Shown here: positions 53,124 to 61,926 of the stretch, one piece after another
Numbering within the stretch: position 1 is the first letter of the stretch
Layout of the letters: the number at the start of each line of letters is the position of its first letter
Origin: Anderseniella sp. Alg231-50
GTDB taxonomy: Bacteria; Pseudomonadota; Alphaproteobacteria; Rhizobiales; Aestuariivirgaceae
Reading direction: 5' to 3'
Assembly (NCBI RefSeq): GCF_900149695.1
Contig: NZ_LT703004.1
Location: 62,001-126,000, forward strand
Length of the DNA stretch: 64,000 bases
The notes under the pieces: model-generated
What the model was told of the DNA's origin: nothing
Database searches by the model: none
Seen by the model: only the letters and a program-made list of their open reading frames with translations
Made by a program: the position numbers and the translations under genes

Positions 53124-55169
53124 ATGGCAGACGGCGGACGCAGCGACGCACTTATCGTTTTCACGCCTTCAGGCAAGCGCGGGCGCTTTCCGATAGGCAC
53201 GCCGGTGCTGCAGGCTGCCCGTGCTCTCGGCGTTGACATTGACAGTGTGTGTGGCGGCCGCGCCATTTGCGGACGCTGCCAGGTCACCCCCTCCATCGGT
53301 GATTTCGCCAAGCATGGCATTACCTCGAAACCGGAAAACCTTGGCCCGGTCACCAGCGTCGAGATCCGATACAACGAAAAGCGCGGGCTGAAAGCCGATC
53401 GCAGGCTATCGTGCCAGACACTGATGCTAGGCGACTGCGTGGTGGATGTTCCGCCCGAAAGCCAGGTTCACAAACAGGTTGTGCGCAAGCGCGCCGAAGT
53501 GCGTGACATCAAGCTCGATCCGGTCACCAAGCTCTATTACATCGTCGTCGATGAACCGGACATGCATCACCCCTCCTCCGATCTGGAGCGCGTCTACAAT
53601 GCGCTGAGGGCGCAGTGGGGCATCGATCAGGTTACCTGCGACCTGGCCATCATGCAGGCGCTGCAATCGGCCCTGCGCAAAGGCGAATGGCGCATTACGC
53701 TTGCTGTTCACAGCCGCATGGCCAGCAAGACCGCCCGGATCACGGCTATCTGGCCCGGGTTTCATGATCGTGCTTACGGCATGGCTGTCGATGTGGGCTC
53801 CACCACGATCGCAGCCCATCTGTGTGACCTGTCCACCGGCGAGATCAAATCTTCAGCCGGTCTGATGAACCCGCAGATCCGCTTCGGTGAAGACCTGATG
53901 AGCCGCGTTTCGTATGTGATGATGAACCCCGGCGGCGACAAGGAAATGACCGCTGTCGTGCGCGAGGCCCTGAACGAGCTGGCCCGCGAGGTTGCCGGTG
54001 AAGCCGACGTCGATCTGTCCGACATTCTCGAGGTTGTGCTGGTTGGCAATCCGGTCATGCATCATCTCATGCTGGGCATCGATCCGACCGAACTGGGCGG
54101 CGCTCCGTTTGCGCTGGCCACCGGGCTGCCGGTCACCCGCCCGGCGCGTGAATTCGATCTTGAACTCAACAATGGCGCCTATGTCTATGTGCTGCCCTGC
54201 ATTGCCGGCCATGTCGGCGCAGATACCGCCGGTGTCGTGTTGTCGGAAAGCCCGCATCTGTCGGAACGGATGATGCTGGTCGTCGATGTCGGGACCAATG
54301 CGGAAATCGTGCTGGGCAACAAGGACCGGGTGCTGGCGTGTTCGTCTCCTACCGGACCGGCTTTCGAAGGCGCGCAGATTTCATGCGGCCAGCGCGCTGC
54401 CCCAGGTGCCATCGAGCGGCTGCGCATTGACCCCGATACGCTGGAACCGCGCTTCAAGGTCATCGGCTGCGACCTGTGGTCGGATGAGCCGGGCTTTGAG
54501 GACGAGATCGCCTCTACCGGCGTTACAGGTGTGTGCGGGTCTGCCATCATCGAGGCCGTGGCTGAGCTTTATCTGTCCGGGGTGATAAACCAGGACGGGC
54601 TGTTTGACGGCGCCATGGCCGCAAAATCACCCCGAGTGATACAGACCGGCCGCACCTTCGCCTACGTCATCCGCGAAGGCGAACCACTTATCTCCATCAC
54701 CCAGAACGATGTGCGCGCCATCCAGCTTGCCAAGGCAGCGCTTTATGCCGGCGTTCAATTGCTGATGGACAAGCTGGAACTGGAAAAGGTCGATACCATC
54801 CGTCTGGCAGGCGCCTTTGGCAGCCACATTGATGTCAAGTACGCCATGATTTTGGGGCTGATCCCCGATTGTGACCTTGCCCATGTACATTCTGCCGGCA
54901 ACGCTGCCGGCACCGGCGCGCGTATTGCTCTGCTCAACACCGAAGGCCGCGACGAGATCGAGGACGTGGTCACGCGCATCGAGAAGATCGAAACAGCCGT
55001 GGAGCCAATGTTCCAGCAACACTTTATCGAGGCCATGGCCATGCCGCACAAAACCGCGCCATTCCCCAACCTGGCATCTGTTGTGAATCTGCCGCAAATC
55101 AAGGAAATAACGCCGGTTGGAGCTGATGGAAGCGAGGGCCGCGAGCGGCGCCGGAAACGTCGCGGGTAA
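53124..55169 (+). CDS. RACo/RamA-type reductive activator of corrinoid protein (2Fe-2S, ASKHA)
   Basis: A 681-residue protein from the ATG at 53124 (GGGGAGAGG just upstream; an ATG at 53094 is possible). It returns inactive Co(II) corrinoid to Co(I) using ATP. The N-terminal ferredoxin domain has the C-x5-C-x2-C pattern in 'VCGGRAICGRCQ' with a fourth Cys in 'LSCQTL'. The ASKHA ATPase (DUF4445) follows, with 'AVDVGSTTIAAHLCDL', 'VVDVGTNAEIVLG' and 'LAGAFGSHID'. It ends in an Arg-rich tail 'EGRERRRKRRG'. Repairing an O2-sensitive cofactor is consistent with an aerobic or microaerobic host. Confidence 0.9.
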   Translation: MADGGRSDALIVFTPSGKRGRFPIGTPVLQAARALGVDIDSVCGGRAICGRCQVTPSIGDFAKHGITSKPENLGPVTSVEIRYNEKRGLKADRRLSCQTLMLGDCVVDVPPESQVHKQVVRKRAEVRDIKLDPVTKLYYIVVDEPDMHHPSSDLERVYNALRAQWGIDQVTCDLAIMQALQSALRKGEWRITLAVHSRMASKTARITAIWPGFHDRAYGMAVDVGSTTIAAHLCDLSTGEIKSSAGLMNPQIRFGEDLMSRVSYVMMNPGGDKEMTAVVREALNELAREVAGEADVDLSDILEVVLVGNPVMHHLMLGIDPTELGGAPFALATGLPVTRPAREFDLELNNGAYVYVLPCIAGHVGADTAGVVLSESPHLSERMMLVVDVGTNAEIVLGNKDRVLACSSPTGPAFEGAQISCGQRAAPGAIERLRIDPDTLEPRFKVIGCDLWSDEPGFEDEIASTGVTGVCGSAIIEAVAELYLSGVINQDGLFDGAMAAKSPRVIQTGRTFAYVIREGEPLISITQNDVRAIQLAKAALYAGVQLLMDKLELEKVDTIRLAGAFGSHIDVKYAMILGLIPDCDLAHVHSAGNAAGTGARIALLNTEGRDEIEDVVTRIEKIETAVEPMFQQHFIEAMAMPHKTAPFPNLASVVNLPQIKEITPVGADGSEGRERRRKRRG

Positions 55170-55277
55170 TCCTTGGCGCAAACAATGTCTGCTGACACTT
55201 AACCCCTTGCACACGGCACAATTCCTGTCAGAGTCAGTACAGGGACGGCTTACGAACACGGCACGGGAGATCACGGC

Positions 55278-56126
55278 ATGCCATTGACAAAGCAGAAGGC
55301 GGAGCACTTCGAGCAGCTGCATAGTCGCGAAGACAAGATACTGATTTTGCCCAATGCCTGGGACAAGGGTTCGGCGCGCATGATGCAGGCCATGGGCTTT
55401 GAGGCGATTGCCACGACCAGTGCCGGTTACGCCTTCAGCGTAGGCAAGCGGGACTGGCCCGGTGAGGTCAGCCGCAAGGAGGCACTGGAACATTGCGCCA
55501 TGATGGTGAAAGCGACCTCCCTGCCCGTATCGGCAGATCTGGAAAACGGCTTTGGCGCCAGGCCCGACACGGTAGCCGAGACCATCCGCCAGGCAGCCGC
55601 CACCGGGCTTGCCGGGTGCACGATAGAAGACACCACCGGCAAATCCAATGAGCCGATTTTCGATTTCACCCACGCGGTGGAGCGCATTACCGCCGCCGTT
55701 GAAGCACGCCGTGCGCTGAAGCGGCCGTTCATGCTGACGGCGCGTGCGGAAAACTTCCTGCATGGCCGGCCCGACCTAGACGACACGATCTCCCGCCTGA
55801 TTGCTTTCGAGGCTGCCGGAGCAGACGTGCTCTATGCGCCGGGCCTGGCATCCATTGAAGACATAGAGCGGGTTTGCAGCGCGGTTACAAAGCCGGTCAA
55901 TGTGGTGATCGGTACCGCTGCTTCGCATTTCACCGTAACGGACCTGCTGGAGTGCGGTGTGCGCCGCGTCTCCACCGGGTCTTCGTTTGCCCGTGCGGCG
56001 ATCGGCGGATTTTTGCAGGCAGCGCGCGAACTGCGCTACAAGGGCTCATTTGAATATGCCCAGTACGCGGCCAGCTTTTCCGAAATTGACGACCTGCTGG
56101 AAACAGCCAAGCAGGCACAAAATTAA
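55278..56126 (+). CDS. PEP mutase / isocitrate lyase superfamily enzyme
   Basis: A 282-residue TIM-barrel lyase. Metal and substrate segments are 'PVSADLENGFG', 'GCTIEDTTG' and 'LTARAENFLHG'; the ICL 'KKCGH' loop is absent. The family cleaves or rearranges C-C or P-C bonds of 2-oxoacids (oxaloacetate decarboxylase, 2-methylisocitrate lyase, phosphonomutase). The present member belongs to the broad phosphonomutase-like group whose substrates are mostly unassigned. It follows the activator gene by 108 bp on the same strand; a functional link is not shown. Confidence 0.85.
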   Translation: MPLTKQKAEHFEQLHSREDKILILPNAWDKGSARMMQAMGFEAIATTSAGYAFSVGKRDWPGEVSRKEALEHCAMMVKATSLPVSADLENGFGARPDTVAETIRQAAATGLAGCTIEDTTGKSNEPIFDFTHAVERITAAVEARRALKRPFMLTARAENFLHGRPDLDDTISRLIAFEAAGADVLYAPGLASIEDIERVCSAVTKPVNVVIGTAASHFTVTDLLECGVRRVSTGSSFARAAIGGFLQAARELRYKGSFEYAQYAASFSEIDDLLETAKQAQN

Positions 56127-56305
56127 CTGGATAGATCAGTGTGATTTTTGCTTGAAACAATCAAAACCATAATATTGATCGTTTTTGAAATATTAGGGTC
56201 AGGCCCCATCAAATCATAACATCTGCAATGGCAGCTTGGAGCCCATTTTACCACTTTCTGCATCACCGCAAATCTCAATTCTCAAGTTGCTCAGTGAATC
56301 CGAAC

Positions 56306-57487
56306 CTAGCTGTTCACAAGCGACGCGTAGATTGCAGGATCGGTTGCTCCTTCTGATCCTATCAACAATACCCGGGATTTTGTTGTCAGTCCGAGAGCAT
56401 CGCGCAAGGAAGATTGTTGTGTCCCTGCAATCAATGCTGCGAGGCCTGCTATAGCAGACTCTCCTGCGACAATTTTTGGATCATCGCCAAGTGGCTGGGC
56501 CAACAAACGCATGGCGGGTGCAATCAGGCTTTCTGGAATTGTCACATAATCACTAGCTTCTGCTGACAGAATTTGCCACGCGATGCCAGAGGGCTCCCCA
56601 ACTGAAAGGCCCGCCATTAACGTTTCCTCATGAACCTCAACATCCGTTTTTTCACCGGCTTTTGCTGACTCAAACAGGCAGGGTGCTAGTTCGGGTTCCA
56701 CAATTACAACCCTAGGCGCAGCATCTCCCCAGAGTTGTCGAAAGCTTGCGGAGACACCCGCGGCAAGCCCACCGCACCCACATTGAATGAACACATGGGT
56801 TGGTGCTACGCGCATCTGCTCAAAGGTTTCGCGGGTCATTACTCCATACCCTGCCATCACATCGATCGGAGGCTGCGTGTAACCTTCCCAAGAAGTGTCC
56901 GAAACGACGAACCAGCCATTCTCATTGGCATCGTTGCGCGCTTCTTCGACCGACGCATCATAATCACCATCCACGCGAGTGACCGTTGCCCCAAAATCAC
57001 GCATTGCCTGTGCACGGATTTCGCTCACCTCACGGTGTATATATATGCGGCAGGGCGCTCCAAATCTTTGTGCACCCCAAGACAAAGATTTGCCATGGTT
57101 GCCGTCTGTCGCTGAAACAAGTGTGATTTCGGCAACATCATCTGCATAAGTCCCTTTGCGGATATCGTGAGCACTGATGTCTTTGCCAAGCTGTTTTCTC
57201 AGCTCGCGTTGGATGACACGCAATCCGGCGTAGGAACCACCAAGGGCTTTGAAGCTACCCAGTCCAAATCGTGGTGCTTCGTCTTTGTAGAAAACGCCAC
57301 CGATGCCCAGCGTATTGGACAAATCTCGCAGCGTATGCAGAGGCGTTTCTGTATATCCATTCCAAGATTTTATCTCAGCGACGGCATCTGCGTAGTTATC
57401 TCTGGTCACTACCAATTCGCTGGCTTGGCCCGACACCGGGACGACAGCTATATGTTTCAAGTTTGCGGCAGAAAAAATATCAAGCAT
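56306..57487 (-). CDS. dpaL: Diaminopropionate ammonia-lyase-like PLP enzyme
   Basis: A 393-residue fold-type II PLP enzyme that should deaminate 2,3-diaminopropionate to pyruvate and ammonia. The Schiff-base Lys is in 'FGLGSFKALGGSYA' near residue 80; 'SATDGNHGKSLSWGA' is the cofactor-ring loop and 'QCGCGGLAAGV' the phosphate cup. Coding sequence is AT-richer than its surroundings (many AAT, TTT, GAA codons). It is divergent from an Lrp gene across 101 bp with a palindrome, the usual layout of an amino-acid-inducible catabolic gene. Other fold-type II lyases are a minor alternative. Confidence 0.85.
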   Translation of the reverse strand: MLDIFSAANLKHIAVVPVSGQASELVVTRDNYADAVAEIKSWNGYTETPLHTLRDLSNTLGIGGVFYKDEAPRFGLGSFKALGGSYAGLRVIQRELRKQLGKDISAHDIRKGTYADDVAEITLVSATDGNHGKSLSWGAQRFGAPCRIYIHREVSEIRAQAMRDFGATVTRVDGDYDASVEEARNDANENGWFVVSDTSWEGYTQPPIDVMAGYGVMTRETFEQMRVAPTHVFIQCGCGGLAAGVSASFRQLWGDAAPRVVIVEPELAPCLFESAKAGEKTDVEVHEETLMAGLSVGEPSGIAWQILSAEASDYVTIPESLIAPAMRLLAQPLGDDPKIVAGESAIAGLAALIAGTQQSSLRDALGLTTKSRVLLIGSEGATDPAIYASLVNS

Positions 57488-57519
57488 CGTCGTTTTCCTT
57501 TACTAGTTGGTGCAAAGGT

Positions 57520-57538
57520 AACTCGCGAAACGAGAGTT
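57520..57538. promoter_or_regulatory. Candidate Lrp operator in dpaL-lrp divergent region
   Basis: The 19-mer AACTCGCGAAACGAGAGTT is a near-perfect inverted repeat around a short AT centre, midway between the divergent dpaL and lrp genes. Binding by the adjacent Lrp protein is inferred. Confidence 0.4.
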
Positions 57539-57588
57539 GAATGCTCTAATTTTCATCTACTTGTGAAACAAAATTGCAGTCCAGGCCC

Positions 57589-58068
57589 ATGAAAAAAATT
57601 CATTCTTCATCCACTCTGGATTCCTTCGATTTAGCGATTCTCAGAATTTTACAACAAGACAGCACTGTGCCGCAGCGCCTGATAGGTGAGAAAGTGAACC
57701 TCTCAACACCTTCAGTGCAGCGGCGGATCAAGAGAATGGAGAACGACGGTATAATCGCAGCTCAGGTTGCCCGTTTAGATCCAGCTAGTGTCGGCTTGCC
57801 ACTTACAATTGTTGTGGAAGTCGAACTGAAGACTGAAACTGGGGGGAAAATTGACGACATAAAAAGACAGTTTCTAAATGCCCCAGAAATTCAGCAATGT
57901 TACTATGTAACCGGAGAAATTGATTTCGTTCTGATCGTTATCGTTGGTAGCATGGTCGAGTATGAAGAGCTCACTCAAAGGCTATTTTTTGGCAACGAAG
58001 ACATTAGGAAATTCAAGACTTTCGTCACTATGGATCGAACCAAAGCGAATATGAGCCTAAATATCTGA
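57589..58068 (+). CDS. Lrp/AsnC family regulator, probable dpaL activator
   Basis: A 159-residue regulator from the ATG at 57589 (a TTG at 57574 extends it by 5 residues). An N-terminal helix-turn-helix ('LDSFDLAILRILQQDSTVP', 'NLSTPSVQRRIKRMENDGII') precedes the AsnC ligand domain ('QQCYYVTGEIDFVLIVIVG'-like 'QCYYVTGEIDFVLIV'). Like dpaL it is AT-richer than the flanking genes. Divergence from dpaL and the palindrome between them suggest local, substrate-dependent control. Confidence 0.88.
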   Translation: MKKIHSSSTLDSFDLAILRILQQDSTVPQRLIGEKVNLSTPSVQRRIKRMENDGIIAAQVARLDPASVGLPLTIVVEVELKTETGGKIDDIKRQFLNAPEIQQCYYVTGEIDFVLIVIVGSMVEYEELTQRLFFGNEDIRKFKTFVTMDRTKANMSLNI

Positions 58069-58215
58069 CTGGCACACGAAGCGCTGTCTCTTTGTGGCGA
58101 ACCGGAAGTTGGTATATCAAACATCAATGACCGCAAAGCCCGCACAGCAGCCGTTCGCTGTTTTTCGAATTGTTGCATCCTAGCCCTGTAGCAACATGGG
58201 TTCAATTGAGCCCAG

Positions 58216-58824
58216 TTACTCCAGCGCCCGCTCCAGATAGTCCAGACGGTCCTGGCCGTAGAACATTTCCTCGTCCACGAAATATGTCGGTGCACCGATA
58301 ACGCCGCGGATGATGGCCTCGGTGCAGTTGCGCATGAGTTCGGCCTGTGTGGCGTCAGACATGGCTTCCGCAATCAGTGCATCGGCATTCTTGAAACCAG
58401 ATGCCTTGACCAGCTCTGCTACCACCGCTTCATCGGCGATATCGCGGTCATGCAGCCAGAGCGCTTCCAGAACTGCAACGCTCAAGCTGTCCACATCCCC
58501 CGCCTCACCGCGCAACACGGCGTTCTGCCCGGCAATGACGATACCCGACGGCAGTTCAACCGGTCCCATGTGATGCACCGGCTCACGCAATAACGGTATG
58601 CCCAGGTGCGCAGCCGTGCGCAGCGCATCGTGCATGGCGTAATTGCGCAGGATGGCCGGCCGCTTGTGGAAGGGTGTGGATTTCAGTGGTTTCATTGTCT
58701 CCGACAGCAGGATCGGACGATGCAATACGCGGCGCTTGTACTTTGCTGCCAGCGCATTCAGCCTGCCCGCGCCGAGCAGAGTAAAATTTGATCGGGTGGA
58801 ATAGTAATAGTCGATGGTTTTCAT
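58216..58824 (-). CDS. 2-hydroxychromene-2-carboxylate isomerase-like (DsbA family)
   Basis: A 202-residue thioredoxin-fold protein of the HCCA isomerase/GST-kappa group. The first strand 'IDYYYSTRSNFTLLGAGRL' carries the serine cluster that replaces the CxxC of DsbA, and the cis-proline loop is 'VIGAPTYFVDEEMFYGQDRL'. The family isomerises glutathione-bound intermediates of aromatic degradation, but no aromatic pathway genes are near, so function is open. The gap to the Lrp gene (58069-58215) shows nothing identifiable. Confidence 0.83.
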   Translation of the reverse strand: MKTIDYYYSTRSNFTLLGAGRLNALAAKYKRRVLHRPILLSETMKPLKSTPFHKRPAILRNYAMHDALRTAAHLGIPLLREPVHHMGPVELPSGIVIAGQNAVLRGEAGDVDSLSVAVLEALWLHDRDIADEAVVAELVKASGFKNADALIAEAMSDATQAELMRNCTEAIIRGVIGAPTYFVDEEMFYGQDRLDYLERALE

Positions 58825-59114
58825 GAAGTCGCTTGGTCCTGAAAGAGAGTTGGTACTCGGAACAATATCGTGTCACGGCCTGCAGCATCCATCAATGATC
58901 AACATGCGGGACACGGGACCGTGCACTGGAGATCACCCCGCCTCCCGGCCAAGTGATGCGGCTTGATTTCCCAATCTGAGCATCGAAAGCGTAACGTCTG
59001 GTCAATAGAGCTGGCGAGACCCTCCCTGTTTTCCGGCCAGGCTTTGATCATACCTGACAGGAACACAGCGGCCCTCTCTCCGGTTTATCCAAAACCAAAA
59101 AGGAGCAAACGCTC

Positions 59115-59483
59115 ATGTTTAAATTATCAAACTCGACTTCCGTAACCGGACTTGCAATGGCGGGCGCACTCGCCTTCGCAGCCTTTGTGTCGACGCCTGC
59201 ATCTGCAGCACCTGTGCCAGGTGCCGCCTTCGCCCCGGCAGGTCTTGAAACCACGACCGGCAAGGTAACCAAGGCGCACTTACGCAAACGCGGTTTCCGC
59301 TCGCGCCGGTTCCGCAACCGCAGATTCCGCTCGCGGAGCTTCCGCAGCCGCGGCTTCGGCTTTGGCCGTTACGGCTATTATGCGTCGCCCTATTACTATC
59401 GCGGCCACGGCTTCCGCAGAAGCTTCGGACATCGCGGGTTCGGCCGCGGCTTCGGCAGAGGCAAGGTCAGCGGCGGCAGGTAA
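59115..59483 (+). CDS. Secreted Arg/Phe/Gly-rich small protein
   Basis: A 122-residue protein with a signal peptide (about residues 1-31, ending 'TPASAAP') and AAGGAG before the ATG. The mature C-terminal half is a low-complexity run of short basic-aromatic repeats ('GFRSRRFRNRRF', 'RSRSFRSRGFGFGRYGYY', 'GHRGFGRGFGRG'), giving a very basic chain with evenly spaced aromatic residues. I do not recognise a family. Binding to anionic polymers, nucleic acid or the outer surface is possible. It is a single gene followed by a strong terminator. The 290-bp stretch upstream (58825-59114) shows nothing else. Confidence 0.65.
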   Translation: MFKLSNSTSVTGLAMAGALAFAAFVSTPASAAPVPGAAFAPAGLETTTGKVTKAHLRKRGFRSRRFRNRRFRSRSFRSRGFGFGRYGYYASPYYYRGHGFRRSFGHRGFGRGFGRGKVSGGR

Positions 59484-59553
59484 GCCGTCGTTTTCTGCTC
59501 ACTCATCTGATGCACGGCCTCATCAGGCAACCTGATTGAGGACCGGATCGGGG

Positions 59554-59587
59554 GAATGACGCGGTGCGTAGTCACCGCGTCATTCTT
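59554..59587 (+). terminator. Strong terminator after the Arg/Phe-rich protein gene
   Basis: A 13-bp perfect stem, GAATGACGCGGTG (59554-59566) with CACCGCGTCATTC (59573-59585), follows the gene by about 70 bp and is followed by TT. A shorter ATCAGG-CAA-CCTGAT hairpin lies just before it. Confidence 0.75.
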
Positions 59588-59698
59588 GCGAGTTGGCGTC
59601 TGCCTGCAGCAAGAAGGCAAAACGGCCCCAAGTTGCCTTGGAGCCGCGTCGGTTTCACCAGATCAGGTGAGGCAATCTGACTTGAATTCAGAACCACA

Positions 59699-60559
59699 TT
59701 ACTGGTCATCCGCCATTTGCAGCATACGTGAGTTCAGGAAACCCTGCGAAGCGCCCGAACGATCAAACGACATCAGCGTGTCTTGGCCAAAATGGATTCT
59801 GAGGCCGCCCATCACGGTGTGATTGGTGTGCTCATAACCATCTTCGTCTTCGCTGTATCCTTCATAAGCGGCAAACCAGCTTACCCGGGTGTCTTCAGGT
59901 TTATACTCCGCTTCAGCACGCCAAAACGGCATATCGACCGGGGTGTCGCCGTACTCGTCGCCGTTGAGAAAGCCACCGGATGCTTCGAGTTTCAAATTCG
60001 AAGTCGCGAAATAACGCACTCCACCCTGGACAAAATAAGTATCCTCAAACGACTCTCCTTCGGCACGATTGAACGTGTCCATGAAGCCCGCCTGTGCGAA
60101 TACCGTAATCATGTCCAGATAGACGGCGGCTTCGCCACCCGCTACCCATTGATTTGAGTCATCGCTGTCGGCCCCGGCGTATCCGTAGCTTATCAGACCA
60201 CCAAAAGCACCAATGTAGCCGCGCTCCGGGTCGCGCCACCCCGAATGCACAACCATCTCTATGGCGTGTTCGGTGTCATTATCCGGGTCATTTCTGAAAA
60301 AATTCAGATTGCCGTCAATCTGCACCGTGAAGCTGTCGCTCAGCCAGAAATTGACACTGCCGCCACCGCCGCCGCCAGTGTAATTATCATTGGCCCCGGA
60401 TGAATTGTCCTCAATCGCGTCAGAGTGTGAGCCGAAAATTTCAACAAAACCGCTGGTGTCCATCGGCCCGAACGTGTCGGCTGAAGCCGCACTGGTAGAA
60501 CCGATCATGCCGGCAGCCAAACCTGCTGCCAAAACCAAAGAATTGTACTTGAAAATCAT
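59699..60559 (-). CDS. Outer-membrane beta-barrel protein, unknown function
   Basis: A 286-residue exported protein. The signal peptide ends near 'STSAASAD'. The mature chain alternates hydrophobic and polar residues with many Gly, Asp and aromatic positions ('VNFWLSDSFTVQIDGNLNFF', 'AYEGYSEDEDGYEHTNHTV', 'VQGGVRYFATSNLKLEASGG'), the pattern of an eight- to twelve-strand barrel; it is strongly acidic. No specific porin family is recognised. It lies alone, convergent with the Arg/Phe-rich protein gene. Confidence 0.7.
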   Translation of the reverse strand: MIFKYNSLVLAAGLAAGMIGSTSAASADTFGPMDTSGFVEIFGSHSDAIEDNSSGANDNYTGGGGGGSVNFWLSDSFTVQIDGNLNFFRNDPDNDTEHAIEMVVHSGWRDPERGYIGAFGGLISYGYAGADSDDSNQWVAGGEAAVYLDMITVFAQAGFMDTFNRAEGESFEDTYFVQGGVRYFATSNLKLEASGGFLNGDEYGDTPVDMPFWRAEAEYKPEDTRVSWFAAYEGYSEDEDGYEHTNHTVMGGLRIHFGQDTLMSFDRSGASQGFLNSRMLQMADDQ

Positions 60560-60711
60560 GTGCCACCCCTGACCGAAATATTGCCCTGTGTAGATCTTTT
60601 CCCAAGATAACTGCCAAAAGTTGCTGTCATCTTTTTTTGCTCAACTAAAAGTTTAATCTACTGCGTGATGTATTTGCTGCACCATCGGTTTGGCCGGGCA
60701 CCAACTCAATC

Positions 60712-61134
60712 TCACATTCCGGCTCCAAGCCACAACAACACCGCGTAGCGCGATGTCTTGGCGACTGCCACGATGACCGCGAAAATCAGGAACGGCGTGC
60801 GCAGCAGGCCGGCTATCACGGTCAGCGGGTCGCCCACGAACGGCACCCAGCTGAGCAGCAATGACCAGACGCCCCAGCGGGCATACCAGCGCTCAGCACG
60901 CTGCAACTGCCTGGAACTTGCCGGAAACCATGACCGGTCTCGCAGCCCGGTGGCAAACCGGCCCATCCCCCAGTTCACGCAGGCGCCGAGCGTGTTGCCG
61001 AGGCTGGCGACAGCCAGCAAAACCATGCCGGACGCGACACCATTTGCCTGCATGAGTAACAAAACAGCTTCCGACTGGGCCGGAAAAATTGTTGCCGCCA
61101 GAAACGCCGATCCAAACAGTATCAGGAGATCCAA
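60712..61134 (-). CDS. YqaA family membrane protein (DedA/VTT superfamily)
   Basis: A 140-residue inner-membrane protein with three or four hydrophobic segments. The motifs 'ASLGNTLGACVNWGMGR' and 'LLSWVPFVGDPLTVIAGLLR' are typical of YqaA within the SNARE-associated/DedA superfamily, thought to be lipid scramblase-related. It follows the signal-less binding protein by 5 bp and may be co-transcribed with it and the second MttB homologue. Confidence 0.85.
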   Translation of the reverse strand: MDLLILFGSAFLAATIFPAQSEAVLLLMQANGVASGMVLLAVASLGNTLGACVNWGMGRFATGLRDRSWFPASSRQLQRAERWYARWGVWSLLLSWVPFVGDPLTVIAGLLRTPFLIFAVIVAVAKTSRYAVLLWLGAGM

Positions 61135-61139
61135 GACAG

Positions 61140-61862
61140 TTATTCCGGTTGCCGGTTGGCAACGAGATCGATTTCGGCATCACTGAACCCGAAACCGGCC
61201 ATCATCCGGCGATGCTCGGGCGAGCCCAGGTAATCTGCCAGCATCGCATCCACCTTGTGGCGCAAGTCATCATCCTTGCTGCTGAACGCAAACGAACCGA
61301 AGGCCGGTTGCTTTTCGCCGGCCGGCACCACGACCACTTCCAAATCAAGCTCAGCATGCTGCTCCAGAAAACCGGTATGCGCGCGCGCCACGCTGGCATA
61401 GGCGTCCGCCTTGCCGTCACGCACCGCATGACAGGCCTCGGTGTAGGTTTCGAAAATCATGATGCGGTCTTCCTGCACGCCGAATTCCACCGCCGAGCGA
61501 TGTTGAAACTGGTCCCTGATCACAGCCAGCCTGCAGGTTCCGGACGCTGCCACTGACTTATATCCTGACAGCGCCAGCGGATTGCCGGCGGTGACCAGCA
61601 AACCATCCGGCAGCGCCCACACAGGTCTGCTGAATGAGGCAAGCTGGCGGCGTTCTTCGGTTGCAAACAGGCCCGTCGTCATGCGCCAGCGTCCTTCGGC
61701 GACGCCCGGCAGCAGTTCGGCAAACTCCGCTTCGACCGGTTCAAACGGCCCTGCTCCGATGGCGTCAAAAACCAGCCTGGCAAGTTCGACATCACATCCG
61801 GTTACCGTCCCGTCTTCTCGTTCATAGTTGAACGGCGGTTCGATCAGATAGGCAAATTTCAT
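61140..61862 (-). CDS. Family 3 substrate-binding-domain protein without signal peptide
   Basis: A 240-residue protein with the extracellular solute-binding family 3 fold: 'FAYLIEPPFNYEREDGTVTGCDVELARLVF' (span) is the standard first lobe, and 'ACHAVRDGKADAYASV' the hinge region. The chain begins directly at the first strand of the mature domain, and only 64 bp separate its ATG from the stop of the upstream MttB gene, leaving no room for a signal peptide. It may therefore act in the cytoplasm as a ligand sink or partner, unless it is exported by an unusual route. No transporter subunits are near. Confidence 0.8.
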   Translation of the reverse strand: MKFAYLIEPPFNYEREDGTVTGCDVELARLVFDAIGAGPFEPVEAEFAELLPGVAEGRWRMTTGLFATEERRQLASFSRPVWALPDGLLVTAGNPLALSGYKSVAASGTCRLAVIRDQFQHRSAVEFGVQEDRIMIFETYTEACHAVRDGKADAYASVARAHTGFLEQHAELDLEVVVVPAGEKQPAFGSFAFSSKDDDLRHKVDAMLADYLGSPEHRRMMAGFGFSDAEIDLVANRQPE

Positions 61863-61926
61863 GGGTGAATCCGGCCTGGAATTTCAGTACCGGACCACAA
61901 TGCGCGATGGCACGCCACAAGGTCAA

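Noticed and set aside
56187-56204. TTAGGGTCAGGCCCC motif as an insertion-sequence or REP-element end
   Set aside because: No partner copy, terminal inverted repeat, target duplication or transposase is present; a short GC-rich motif alone is not enough.
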